Part shown: positions 45,805-53,679 of the stretch, one piece after another
Numbering within the stretch: the first letter of the stretch is position 1
Layout: each line of letters opens with the position of its first letter
Assembly: GCF_000182645.1 (NCBI RefSeq)
Contig: NZ_ACQA01000002.1
Location: 558,001-622,000 of the forward strand
Reading direction: 5' to 3'
From: Brucella intermedia LMG 3301
GTDB taxonomy: Bacteria; Pseudomonadota; Alphaproteobacteria; Rhizobiales; Rhizobiaceae
DNA: 64,000 nt
Position numbers and translations under genes: made by a program
The notes under the pieces: generated by a model
What the model was told of the DNA's origin: nothing
The model's input: the letters and a program-made list of their open reading frames with translations, nothing else
The model's database searches: none

Positions 45805-47238
45805 TTGGACGCCGTTTCGCCAACGATATTCTTCATAGACGGCAGCAGAAATACCGGATTGCAATCGCAGATCCGTGAAACCACTGTATCGGCCATTCTG
45901 TCTGGGGCCGTTCTTCCGGGCGCTCGCATGCCGTCGACGCGAGGGCTGGCTGGTTATCTGAAAGTCTCGCGCCTGACGGTAACGCTTGCCTATCAGGAAC
46001 TTGTTTCCCAAGGCTATCTGGAAGTGCGCTCACGCAGCGCCTACCATGTGGCCACGACCCCGCCCATTAGTCATCCCGACAGGGATTTCTTGCAGACCCC
46101 CGACACCGCTGTCGACTGGTCGTCCAAACTGCGTCCCGGCTTCAATATCGCCAAGACCATTCGCAAGCCGCTGGATTGGCGAAAATACCGCTATCCTTTC
46201 CTTTATGGCCAGATGGATCAGACCCTGTTCGACCTGGCCGCATGGCGTGATTGCGCCCGGCGTGCGCTTGCTCGGGAAGATTTCATCCTCATGGCAGGCG
46301 ATTTCGCCGCGGCGGACGATGTTGAACTTGTCAATTATATCCGCTCCCGGACGCTGCCGAGCCGAGGGATACGCGCGGAGCAGGACGAGATATTGGTTAC
46401 GGTTGGCGCGCAGAATGCGCTTTGGATCATCAGCCATCTGCTTTTGACACGGCGTTCGCATGTCGTATGCGAGAATCCGGGCCATCCGGACATCAGCGCT
46501 ACGCTCCATCTGACGGGAGCCCGCGTTACGGCACTTGATGTCGATGAAGGCGGCTTGCCGCCCGAACTTCTGCCGGACGGGATTGACGCGGTCTTCGTTA
46601 CGCCAAGTCATCAATCCCCCACAGCCGCCACCATGCCCCGGGCGCGGCGTATCGCGTTGCTGGAGGCGGCGGCCGAACGAGATTTCGTCATCGTCGAGGA
46701 CGACTACGAATTCGAGATGAGCTTTCTCCAGCCACCGACCCCGGCGTTGAAATCGCTCGACCAGTATGGTCGCGTTCTCTATGTGGGCAGCTTTTCCAAA
46801 TCGCTTTTTCCGGGACTTCGGCTCGGTTATCTCGTCGCCCCGGCACCCGTCATTCGCGAGGCGAGGGCGTTGCGCGCGCTGATGCTGCGTCATCCGCCCG
46901 GACATCTGCAACGAACTGCCGCCTATTTTCTGGCGCTTGGCCATTATGATGCAGTCATTCACCGAATGCGGATCGAATATCACAAGCGTCACATAGCCAT
47001 GATCGAGGCTCTCGATCGGGAAGGCTTGAAAATCGCGGGCAAGTCCGCGTTTGGCGGTACTGCGTTCTGGATCGAAGGACCTGAAGGCATGGATGCCGAC
47101 AAGCTCGCACGTGATCTGCGAGAGGACGGCGTGCTGATAGAGTCCGGAGCGCCGTTCTTCTGGAGCGACGACCGGCCATGCCGTTATTTCGCATCGCCTA
47201 TTCTTCAATTCCACTCAACCGCATCGCGGAAGGTATAG
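45805..47238 (+). CDS. tauR: Taurine-responsive MocR-family regulator TauR
   Basis: A 477-residue GntR-aminotransferase fusion. The HTH (VLPGARMPSTRGLAGYLKVSR) lies at about residues 36-56. The aminotransferase-like domain has VGAQNALWIIS, ENPGHPD and the PLP lysine in VGSFSKSLFPGLRLGYL. TauR activates taurine genes in the presence of taurine (family knowledge). The start is TTG 45805 with GGAG 7 bp upstream; no ATG is available before the HTH. It is divergent from tauA, with candidate binding repeats between. Confidence 0.88.
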   Translation: MDAVSPTIFFIDGSRNTGLQSQIRETTVSAILSGAVLPGARMPSTRGLAGYLKVSRLTVTLAYQELVSQGYLEVRSRSAYHVATTPPISHPDRDFLQTPDTAVDWSSKLRPGFNIAKTIRKPLDWRKYRYPFLYGQMDQTLFDLAAWRDCARRALAREDFILMAGDFAAADDVELVNYIRSRTLPSRGIRAEQDEILVTVGAQNALWIISHLLLTRRSHVVCENPGHPDISATLHLTGARVTALDVDEGGLPPELLPDGIDAVFVTPSHQSPTAATMPRARRIALLEAAAERDFVIVEDDYEFEMSFLQPPTPALKSLDQYGRVLYVGSFSKSLFPGLRLGYLVAPAPVIREARALRALMLRHPPGHLQRTAAYFLALGHYDAVIHRMRIEYHKRHIAMIEALDREGLKIAGKSAFGGTAFWIEGPEGMDADKLARDLREDGVLIESGAPFFWSDDRPCRYFASPILQFHSTASRKV

Positions 47239-47444
47239 AACTTCTGGCTAAAAGAATGCGAAAAATCTCTCAATTCAGGAACGGTTGAGTTCAGCCTGCG
47301 TTCATGTGGATTGCGATAACGGATTTGTGAAATCGCCGGAATTTGTCCCAATTCAGTGGGTACCGCTGGCGACGTACGGCGTCCTTGCCTGCGAATCCAT
47401 GGGCAGACGCACACCAATTCTGCCTTCCAGAAGGAGAAGGATAT

Positions 47445-49640
47445 ATGTCTATTCGTTCGAAGCTTCTTGCCACGGTTGCGGTGCCGGTTCTGTCGGCTTC
47501 CATTCTCGCGCAGCCCGTGCTCGCAGATACGCTGACGGCTCCAATCCTGTTGGCGCAGGAGAATGGGGACCAGCCATCCGACGAGCAATTGCTGCAACAG
47601 CGCGAGGCTGAGGAACAGCAAAAGGCGGCAGAGGAAGAAGCGCGCAGGGCTGAGGAGAAACAGCGCGCTGCCGACGAGGAAAATCGTCGTCAGGCGGAAG
47701 AACAACAGCAGAAAGCCGCTCAGGAAGAAGCCCAGCGTCAGGCGGAAGAGCAGAAACGAGCTGCGGAAGCGGAGGCGCAGCGCCAGGCCGAAGAGCAGCA
47801 GAAGGCTGCCGAACGAGAAGCACAGAAACAAGCCGAGGAACAACAGAAGGCAGCAGAGCGCGAAGCGCAGAAACAGGCCGAAGAACAGGCCAAGCAGGCG
47901 GCCGAGCAGAAAAAAGCCGAGGAGGAGGCGCAGCGCCAGAGCGAACAACAGCAGCAGAAGGCCGCTGAAGAAGCCCAACGGCGCGCCGAAGAACAGAAGA
48001 AGGCAGAGGAAGAGGCTGCTCGCAAGGCCGCTGAACCGCAGGAGCAGACAGCGCCCGCCGAAAAACCGGTGAAGGAAGCTCCGGCAAGTGAGCCCGAAGC
48101 GAAACCCGAGCAACCCGCACTCGAGAAGCCCGTGAAGGAAGCTCCCGCTCCGCAAGCGGAAAAGCCTGCCGAGCAACCGGCAGAAGCATCTCCGGCAACG
48201 CCTCAGCAGAAAGTACCTGCAGAAGAGTCCATCGTTGAGCATCCGGAAGAGGTTCCGCCGCAGGAGCCGAAAGCATCGGAAGCTCCACAGAACGAGGCGC
48301 AGCCTGCACAGCCGGTTGAACAGCCGCAATCGACCGACGGCCAGCAAAAGCCTGCGCCGGAAATAGTCGATCAGCGCTCGACCGAGGAAAAGCAGGAGAT
48401 TGCCAAAGATCCCGCGAAGACCGACGACACAGTTGTCTTGCCGGTTGAAAATGGCGCCGCCATTCTCGACAGCGACAAGGATGCCGACAATTCCGGGGGA
48501 AGCCAGTCGCGTGAAGAGCGCCGCAAGCAGCGGGAGCAGCAGCGCTCAGCCGAGGAAAACGCCCCGCCACCCGCAAATGATGCGGCGGCGCAGGTCGCTA
48601 TCCCGGAAGAGGTGAAGGCAGCGCTGCCGCAGAAGATCGAGGCCAATCTCAAGGAAGAGGGTACACGCATCAAGGAAGCGCCGGTCTTTGCCGTGCCGGA
48701 AACCACCAATATCGTCAACAACACGGTGGTGAACAACACGGTCATAAACAATACGACGGTCAATAACGTGACGAACAATGTCACGAACGTCAAAGTGATC
48801 GAGGAAGTCGACAACCGCGTCATCCTGGATGTCGGCGACCGTATCTTCGTTCGCGGCGATGACCGCCCGAGACTGCGCCGCGATGCCGAGCAGACTTATT
48901 ATGATGAATTGCCGCGTGGACGCACCCGCGAAACCATCGTTCGTCCCGGCGGGAACCAGATTGTCACGATCTATGATCGTTACGGTGACATTCTTCAGCG
49001 TTCCCGTATCGACCGCGACGGCAACGAGTATCTGATGATCTATGCGCCCGAATATGACGACAATCCGCGCGCTTCGATTATCGATGTCGGCTACGAACTG
49101 CCGCCAATGCGTCTCACCATTCCGGTGAGAGATTATATCATTGACGTTGCCGACGATCCGGATCGCGATTTCTACGATTTCCTCGCCATGCCGCCGGTGG
49201 AGCGTGTTGAGCGCGTTTATACGATCGATGAAGTTCGTCATTCTGCCCGTCTGCGTGACAAGGTGCGCCGCATCGATCTGGATACGATCCACTTCGCTAC
49301 CGGAAGTGCCGAAGTTTCGATGTCGCAAGCCAAGACCTTGCGCAAGGTTGCGACCGCCATGCAAAAGGTGCTGGCGAAGGATCCTGGCGAGACCTTCTTT
49401 ATCGAAGGACATACTGATGCCGTAGGGTCGGACCGCTCAAATCTGGTCCTGTCGGACAAACGAGCTGAGTCCGTCGCCAGCCTTTTGACGGAAGTCTATG
49501 ATATCCCGGCTGAAAATCTCGTGACGCAGGGTTATGGCGAACGCTTCCTCAAAATTCGCACACAGGCAGCGGAGCAGGAGAACCGCCGCGTCACCATCCG
49601 TCGCGTGACGCCACTTGTCCGCCCCGTTGCAAAACGCTGA
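47445..49640 (+). CDS. Large OmpA-family protein with coiled coil and Asn/Val-rich repeat
   Basis: A 731-residue exported protein. A signal peptide (ends near VLA-D) is followed by a highly charged Ala/Glu/Gln/Lys/Arg region (about residues 35-205) predicted as a long helix or coiled coil. Then come a Pro/Glu/Ala-rich stretch (to about 330), a short (V/I)(V/I)NNT repeat block (about 420-450), and a C-terminal OmpA-like peptidoglycan-binding domain (IHFATGSAEVS, FFIEGHTDAVGSDRSNLVLS, RRVTIRR). It probably spans the periplasm from the outer membrane to peptidoglycan. AAGGAG precedes ATG 47445. Confidence 0.82.
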   Translation: MSIRSKLLATVAVPVLSASILAQPVLADTLTAPILLAQENGDQPSDEQLLQQREAEEQQKAAEEEARRAEEKQRAADEENRRQAEEQQQKAAQEEAQRQAEEQKRAAEAEAQRQAEEQQKAAEREAQKQAEEQQKAAEREAQKQAEEQAKQAAEQKKAEEEAQRQSEQQQQKAAEEAQRRAEEQKKAEEEAARKAAEPQEQTAPAEKPVKEAPASEPEAKPEQPALEKPVKEAPAPQAEKPAEQPAEASPATPQQKVPAEESIVEHPEEVPPQEPKASEAPQNEAQPAQPVEQPQSTDGQQKPAPEIVDQRSTEEKQEIAKDPAKTDDTVVLPVENGAAILDSDKDADNSGGSQSREERRKQREQQRSAEENAPPPANDAAAQVAIPEEVKAALPQKIEANLKEEGTRIKEAPVFAVPETTNIVNNTVVNNTVINNTTVNNVTNNVTNVKVIEEVDNRVILDVGDRIFVRGDDRPRLRRDAEQTYYDELPRGRTRETIVRPGGNQIVTIYDRYGDILQRSRIDRDGNEYLMIYAPEYDDNPRASIIDVGYELPPMRLTIPVRDYIIDVADDPDRDFYDFLAMPPVERVERVYTIDEVRHSARLRDKVRRIDLDTIHFATGSAEVSMSQAKTLRKVATAMQKVLAKDPGETFFIEGHTDAVGSDRSNLVLSDKRAESVASLLTEVYDIPAENLVTQGYGERFLKIRTQAAEQENRRVTIRRVTPLVRPVAKR

Positions 49641-49647
49641 ACGAAAA

Positions 49648-49678
49648 ATAACCGGATGCGAGCCTCGCATCCGGTTAT
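49648..49678 (-). terminator. Terminator serving the minus-strand small-protein gene
   Basis: ATAACCGGATGCGAG (49648-49662) and CTCGCATCCGGTTAT (49664-49678) form a long perfect stem. On the minus strand it is followed by TTTTTCG, so it fits best as the terminator of the leftward small-protein gene, but may also end the OmpA-family gene. Confidence 0.75.
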
Positions 49679-49697
49679 CGCATGGAATTGATCTTGA

Positions 49698-49979
49698 TCA
49701 GGCGGTTTTGGGTTGGGCCGCACTTACCTGTGCGAGCAACAGTTCGCTCATCGGACGCGGCTTCACCGCCTCGATCTGCACCATAAGTTCCGCGATTTTT
49801 TCGGCGTCGCAGACACCGCACTCATAAATCTGGATGATTTCGCGCGCCATTTCGTCCTTATGGGGAGAGGTGATCGGGCAACGCGCCATTGCTTCGCACG
49901 ACTTCACATAAGCCGTTTGCAGCTCTTTCAACTCGGCGGGTTTGAAGCGCCCGAAGTAGTAATCTCTCGAAAATGGCAT
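49698..49979 (-). CDS. Small protein of unknown function, paralogue of its upstream neighbour (A)
   Basis: A 93-residue soluble protein starting MPFSRDYYFGRFKPAELKEL. It has conserved-looking features AY(X)4C, RCP and YE(X)G(X)2D(X)2KIAE, and a C-terminal extension beyond the shared core. By hand it aligns without gaps to the gene at 50180-50404, with about 30 of 71 residues identical. No signal peptide or membrane span is seen; a small helical protein is likely. Start ATG 49979 is chosen because it matches the MPF start of the paralogue; upstream codons extend the frame to 50045. Confidence 0.65.
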   Translation of the reverse strand: MPFSRDYYFGRFKPAELKELQTAYVKSCEAMARCPITSPHKDEMAREIIQIYECGVCDAEKIAELMVQIEAVKPRPMSELLLAQVSAAQPKTA

Positions 49980-50179
49980 TCTATGCATTCCGCATATGGC
50001 TGGCCGACCGATCGTCCTGTCAGCCCATAAATCCGTGTGATCCACTATACTAAAATATAGCTGATTGCAAAACTTTATATCGAAGAATTGTTTACTTTAT
50101 GTAAAATACTCTGTGAGGGCAGGGTGCAAAAGAATTACATGGCAGTCCTTAGTTCGAGCGCTTGCACAACCCCGACTGA

Positions 50180-50404
50180 CTAGACACGCGCGATTTCGAG
50201 CTTGGCCACGATTTCTGCAATCTTGTCCGGATCATGTGCACCGGATTCATATGTTCGGATGATTGCTCGTGCGAGTATCTCTTTATCTTCGTGTGTTGTG
50301 GGGCAGCGATCCAGAACCGCACAGCAACGGTTATAGGCGACCTGAAGCACCCGAAGGTCCTCAGGTGCGTATGTTCCTTGATATTTGTTACCGCGAAATG
50401 GCAT
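50180..50404 (-). CDS. Small protein of unknown function, paralogue of its downstream neighbour (B)
   Basis: A 74-residue protein (MPFRGNKYQGTYAPEDLRVL, then CCAVLDRCP, ARAIIRTYESG and DPDKIAEIVAKLE). A strong Shine-Dalgarno (GGGGAGG) precedes ATG 50404. It is a tandem, diverged copy of the protein encoded at 49698-49979, separated by 200 bp of AT-rich DNA that probably holds a promoter for the second copy. Function unknown; the paired Cys-Pro motif and the KIAE helix are the features to compare. Confidence 0.7.
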   Translation of the reverse strand: MPFRGNKYQGTYAPEDLRVLQVAYNRCCAVLDRCPTTHEDKEILARAIIRTYESGAHDPDKIAEIVAKLEIARV

Positions 50405-50694
50405 TGGGGGCCTCCCCTTCGACTGATTGAACCCCTAATTTAAGGGGAATGCAACTGATCGTTTTATGACAGTGACGCAAGCCACGTTGGATAGTGTTTT
50501 CGAAAGCCCCGTTTCATGGGATACAAACAGCGATAAAGTCTGTCTTCCACTTCGTTGGCCCCTAAATACCGCTGCAAGCGTGTTGAAAGCTGGTTGAAAG
50601 CTTGCCTGCGATATCCATTCAAGACCGATAGAGGAATCGGCATCAGGAGGGGCTTGGTTTTGCCGGGCCAGCAGGAGCACTCGGAGGAGCATAG

Positions 50695-51732
50695 ATGAAA
50701 ATCTCTATAGATTCATATCGCCATCTGTTTGGCGCGGCCATTATTGGCGGCGCGATGGTAATTGGCGCAAACGCGGCCCATGCCGAAAAACTGACGGTAA
50801 TCGTTGGTGGCATGGAAAAGCAGATTTACCTTCCAGCCGTGCTGACGGAAAAGCTCGGTTACTTCAAGGATGAAGGCCTTGATGTCGAACTGATCAACAG
50901 CCGTGCAGGCGTCGATGCGGAAAACGAGCTTTTGGCTGGTGCAGCCCAGGCCGTGGTCGGCTTTTACGATCACACCATCGATCTTCAATCGAAGGGCAAG
51001 TTCATCCAGTCGATCGTACAGTTCAGCCAGGCGCCGGGTGAAGTGGAACTCGTTTCCAGCAAATATGCCGATCAGATCAAGTCGCCCGCCGATTTCAAGG
51101 GCCACACGCTGGGTGTCACGGGTCTCGGTTCTTCTACAGACTTCCTGACCCAGTACCTTGCCATGCGCAACGGCTTGAAGCAGGGCGACTATACGTTGCT
51201 GCCGGTTGGCGCTGGCAACACTTTCATTGCAGCCTTCAAGCAGGATGCCGTGCAGGCGGGCATGACCACGGAGCCGACTGTCGCCAATATGCTGAAGAGC
51301 GGCGATGCGAAGGTGCTGGTCGACATGCGCACGCCGGATAAAACCATCGAAGCCCTTGGCGGACCTTATCCGGCTGCTTCGTTCTACGTGCAGAGCGCAT
51401 GGCTCGAGACACACAAGGAAGATGCGCAGAAACTTGCCAACGCACTGGTCAAGACCATGCGCTACATCGCTTCGCACAGCGCCGAAGAAATCGCAGACCA
51501 GATGCCCAAGGATTATTATGTCGGCGACAAGGACCTCTACGTGAAGGGGCTTGCCGAGGGCAAGGCGCAGTACACGCCGGATGGCCGCATGCCAAAAGAT
51601 GGTCCTGAAACTGTTCTCAAGGTTCTCGCAACCTTCAAGAAGCCGCTTCAGGAAAAACAGGTCGATCTTTCGAAGACGTTCACGACCGAGTTCGTGGACA
51701 AGGCCAACGCGGCGCTTGACGCTGCGAAGTGA
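50695..51732 (+). CDS. ABC transporter substrate-binding protein (SsuA/NMT1-like)
   Basis: A 345-residue exported protein with a signal peptide ending at AAHA. The mature part begins EKLTVIVGGMEKQIYLPAVL, then LGYFKDEGLDVELINSRAGVDAENELLAGAAQAVVG (typical NMT1/SsuA opening, split here for length) and LGVTGLGSSTDFLTQYLAMR. Ligands in this group include sulfonates, nitrate, riboflavin or thiamine precursors; the sequence does not decide. GGAGGAG precedes ATG 50695. ATPase and permease genes follow after a 173-bp gap rich in palindromes. Confidence 0.82.
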   Translation: MKISIDSYRHLFGAAIIGGAMVIGANAAHAEKLTVIVGGMEKQIYLPAVLTEKLGYFKDEGLDVELINSRAGVDAENELLAGAAQAVVGFYDHTIDLQSKGKFIQSIVQFSQAPGEVELVSSKYADQIKSPADFKGHTLGVTGLGSSTDFLTQYLAMRNGLKQGDYTLLPVGAGNTFIAAFKQDAVQAGMTTEPTVANMLKSGDAKVLVDMRTPDKTIEALGGPYPAASFYVQSAWLETHKEDAQKLANALVKTMRYIASHSAEEIADQMPKDYYVGDKDLYVKGLAEGKAQYTPDGRMPKDGPETVLKVLATFKKPLQEKQVDLSKTFTTEFVDKANAALDAAK

Positions 51733-51741
51733 CCAGCCTGC

Positions 51742-51768
51742 GACTGACGTTCACGTAGAACGTCAGTC
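51742..51768 (+). terminator. Perfect hairpin just after the substrate-binding protein gene
   Basis: GACTGACGTTC (51742-51752) and GAACGTCAGTC (51758-51768) form an 11-bp stem with a 5-base loop, followed by a weak TTT run. In ABC operons such a hairpin often protects or partly terminates the binding-protein message so that it is made in excess. Confidence 0.55.
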
Positions 51769-51800
51769 TCACTGTTTCAACATATTCAGCCGCATTGCAG

Positions 51801-51876
51801 GCACGCGACAGAGCATTCCAGCAAAACGGAAAAACCGTTTTGGTGCGGGATGCTCGATAACGAAACTGTCGCGTGC
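51801..51876. repeat. 76-bp palindromic intergenic element (rhizobial/Brucella type)
   Basis: The ends GCACGCGACAG (51801-51811) and CTGTCGCGTGC (51866-51876) are perfect inverted repeats. Inside them AGCATTCC pairs with GGGATGCT, and AAAACGG/CCGTTTT flank an AAAAA loop. This nested-palindrome build matches the short mobile or scattered repeats known between genes in rhizobia and Brucella. It lies inside the operon, between the binding-protein and ATPase genes. No second copy was seen in the window. Confidence 0.65.
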
Positions 51877-51905
51877 GAGCGGTGCCGCATACCCGCGAGG
51901 AACCC

Positions 51906-52757
51906 ATGCTGATGGAAGCCCCCAGTACCATTGCGCGTGAAACAGATGGCAACAGTGTGCCTGCAATCGCGCTCAACAATGTAACCCGCCGTTTTGTCAC
52001 CCCCGACGGCAAGATGATGACCGCATTGCGCGACTTCACCATGAATGTTGCGCAGGGCGAATTTGCCTGTGTCGTCGGCCCGACCGGTTGCGGCAAGTCG
52101 ACGACGCTTAATCTCGTGACAGGTCTCGCCAAGCCAAGTGCCGGTGAAGTTCGTCTGATGGGTAAGCCCATCGAAGGTATCAGCCCCGATATCGGTTTTG
52201 TGTTTCAGGCGGATGCTCTGTTTCCGTGGCTCAGCGTCATCGACAATGTGAGCGCGGGTCCGCGCTATCGCGGCATGGGCAAGGAAGAAGCCTATGCGAA
52301 AGCGCGCAGCTGGATCGCCCGCGTCGGTCTCGCCCGCTTTGAAAACCACTATCCACACCAGCTCTCCGGCGGCATGCGCAAGCGCGTGGCGCTGGCGCAG
52401 ACATTCATCAACGAACCGAAAATCCTGCTCATGGATGAACCGTTCAGCGCGCTTGACGTGCAGACACGCACCTTGATGCAGGGCGAATTGCTCGATCTCT
52501 GGCAACAGTCTGGCGCGTCGGTCATCTTCGTTACGCACGATCTCGAGGAAGCGATTGCTTTGGCCGACAAGGTTTATGTGCTGACCGCCGGTCCGGCCAC
52601 GGTCAAGAGCGTTTACGACATCGATATTCCACGCCCGCGCGTCATGGAAGACATCCGCTACGACAGCCAGTTTGTCGATATTGCCAAGGTGATCTGGGAC
52701 GATCTGCGCGAGGAAGTGCAGATCGGTCAGAAGCGCGCGCTGGCAAGCGGCAACTAA
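51906..52757 (+). CDS. ABC transporter ATP-binding protein (SsuB/TauB-like)
   Basis: A 283-residue ATPase. Walker A VVGPTGCGKSTTLNLV, Q-loop VFQADALFPWLS, signature LSGGMRKRVALAQ and Walker B ILLMDEPFSALD are intact. ATG 51906 has GAGGAA 4-5 bp upstream; ATG 51912 is the next candidate. It lies between the binding protein and the permease. The short N-terminal extension before the ABC domain (about 22 residues) is polar and unremarkable. Confidence 0.86.
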   Translation: MLMEAPSTIARETDGNSVPAIALNNVTRRFVTPDGKMMTALRDFTMNVAQGEFACVVGPTGCGKSTTLNLVTGLAKPSAGEVRLMGKPIEGISPDIGFVFQADALFPWLSVIDNVSAGPRYRGMGKEEAYAKARSWIARVGLARFENHYPHQLSGGMRKRVALAQTFINEPKILLMDEPFSALDVQTRTLMQGELLDLWQQSGASVIFVTHDLEEAIALADKVYVLTAGPATVKSVYDIDIPRPRVMEDIRYDSQFVDIAKVIWDDLREEVQIGQKRALASGN

Positions 52758-52771
52758 TCGGAGAAAATGAA

Positions 52772-53659
52772 ATGACAACACAAACTCTCTCCGCGTCAGC
52801 AAACTTGCAGTCCAGTGCAAGTACGGACGAACTTGCACGCACCGAAGCGAAATTTCGCGCTGCAATGCGCCGCCGCCGTGCCGTGGTTATCCTTGTGCGC
52901 CTCGCCATTCTTGTCGCCGTTCTGGGTGGTTGGGAGCTTGGTGCACGGACGGGCCTGATCGATCCATTCTTCTTCGCAAGCCCTTCCGGTATCGCGGACC
53001 AGATATGGATATGGATCACGGAAGGCACCTCACAGGGGCCGCTCTCGGAGCAGATCATCGTAACCCTTGAGGAAACAGCGCTCGGCTTCCTGATCGGTGC
53101 GGTTGGCGGCGTCATTTGCGGCATTCTGCTGGGCCGCAACAAGTTCCTCGCCGATGTGTTCTCGATCTATATCAAGATCGCCAATTCCATCCCGCGTGTC
53201 GTGCTGGGTTCGATCTTCATCATCGCGCTTGGGCTCGGTATGGCGTCCAAGGTGGCGCTGGCCGTCGTCATGGTGTTCTTCGTCGTGTTCGCCAATGCGT
53301 TTCAGGGTGTACGCGAAGCTGATCGTGCGTTGATCGCAAATGCACAGATATTGGGTGCTTCCCGTTCGCAGATCACACGCACCGTCATCGTGCCGTCAGC
53401 CATGAGCTGGATTCTGGCAAGCCTTCACGTTAGCTTCGGTTTTGCGCTCGTCGGCGCCGTCGTCGGTGAGTTTCTGGGCGCGAAGAAGGGCGTGGGCCTG
53501 ATGATCTCAACGGCACAGGGCACATTCAATGCCAATGGCGTCTTTGCTGCCATGGTCATTCTGGCGGTGCTGGCGCTCGTCGTGGAATATATTATCACGC
53601 TAATCGAAAACCATCTGGTGAAATGGCGTCCACAGGCGCTTTCCGAACAGGGAAGCTGA
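52772..53659 (+). CDS. ABC transporter permease (SsuC/TauC-like)
   Basis: A 295-residue permease with a charged N-terminal helix (residues about 15-35) before the first span. The channel-group signature FSIYIKIANSIPRVVLGSIFIIALGLG and the loop VREADRALIANAQILGASRSQITR contact the ATPase. GGAGAAAATGAA precedes ATG 52772, 14 bp after the ATPase stop. It converges on the TctE-like kinase gene 20 bp away. Confidence 0.86.
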   Translation: MTTQTLSASANLQSSASTDELARTEAKFRAAMRRRRAVVILVRLAILVAVLGGWELGARTGLIDPFFFASPSGIADQIWIWITEGTSQGPLSEQIIVTLEETALGFLIGAVGGVICGILLGRNKFLADVFSIYIKIANSIPRVVLGSIFIIALGLGMASKVALAVVMVFFVVFANAFQGVREADRALIANAQILGASRSQITRTVIVPSAMSWILASLHVSFGFALVGAVVGEFLGAKKGVGLMISTAQGTFNANGVFAAMVILAVLALVVEYIITLIENHLVKWRPQALSEQGS

Positions 53660-53679
53660 CAGCCAGACATTTGAACAGC

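Noticed and set aside
48371..48823. Ser/Thr/Val-rich minus-strand frame and similar frames opposite the OmpA-family gene
   Set aside because: Low-complexity complement of the repeat-rich coding region; no start signals.
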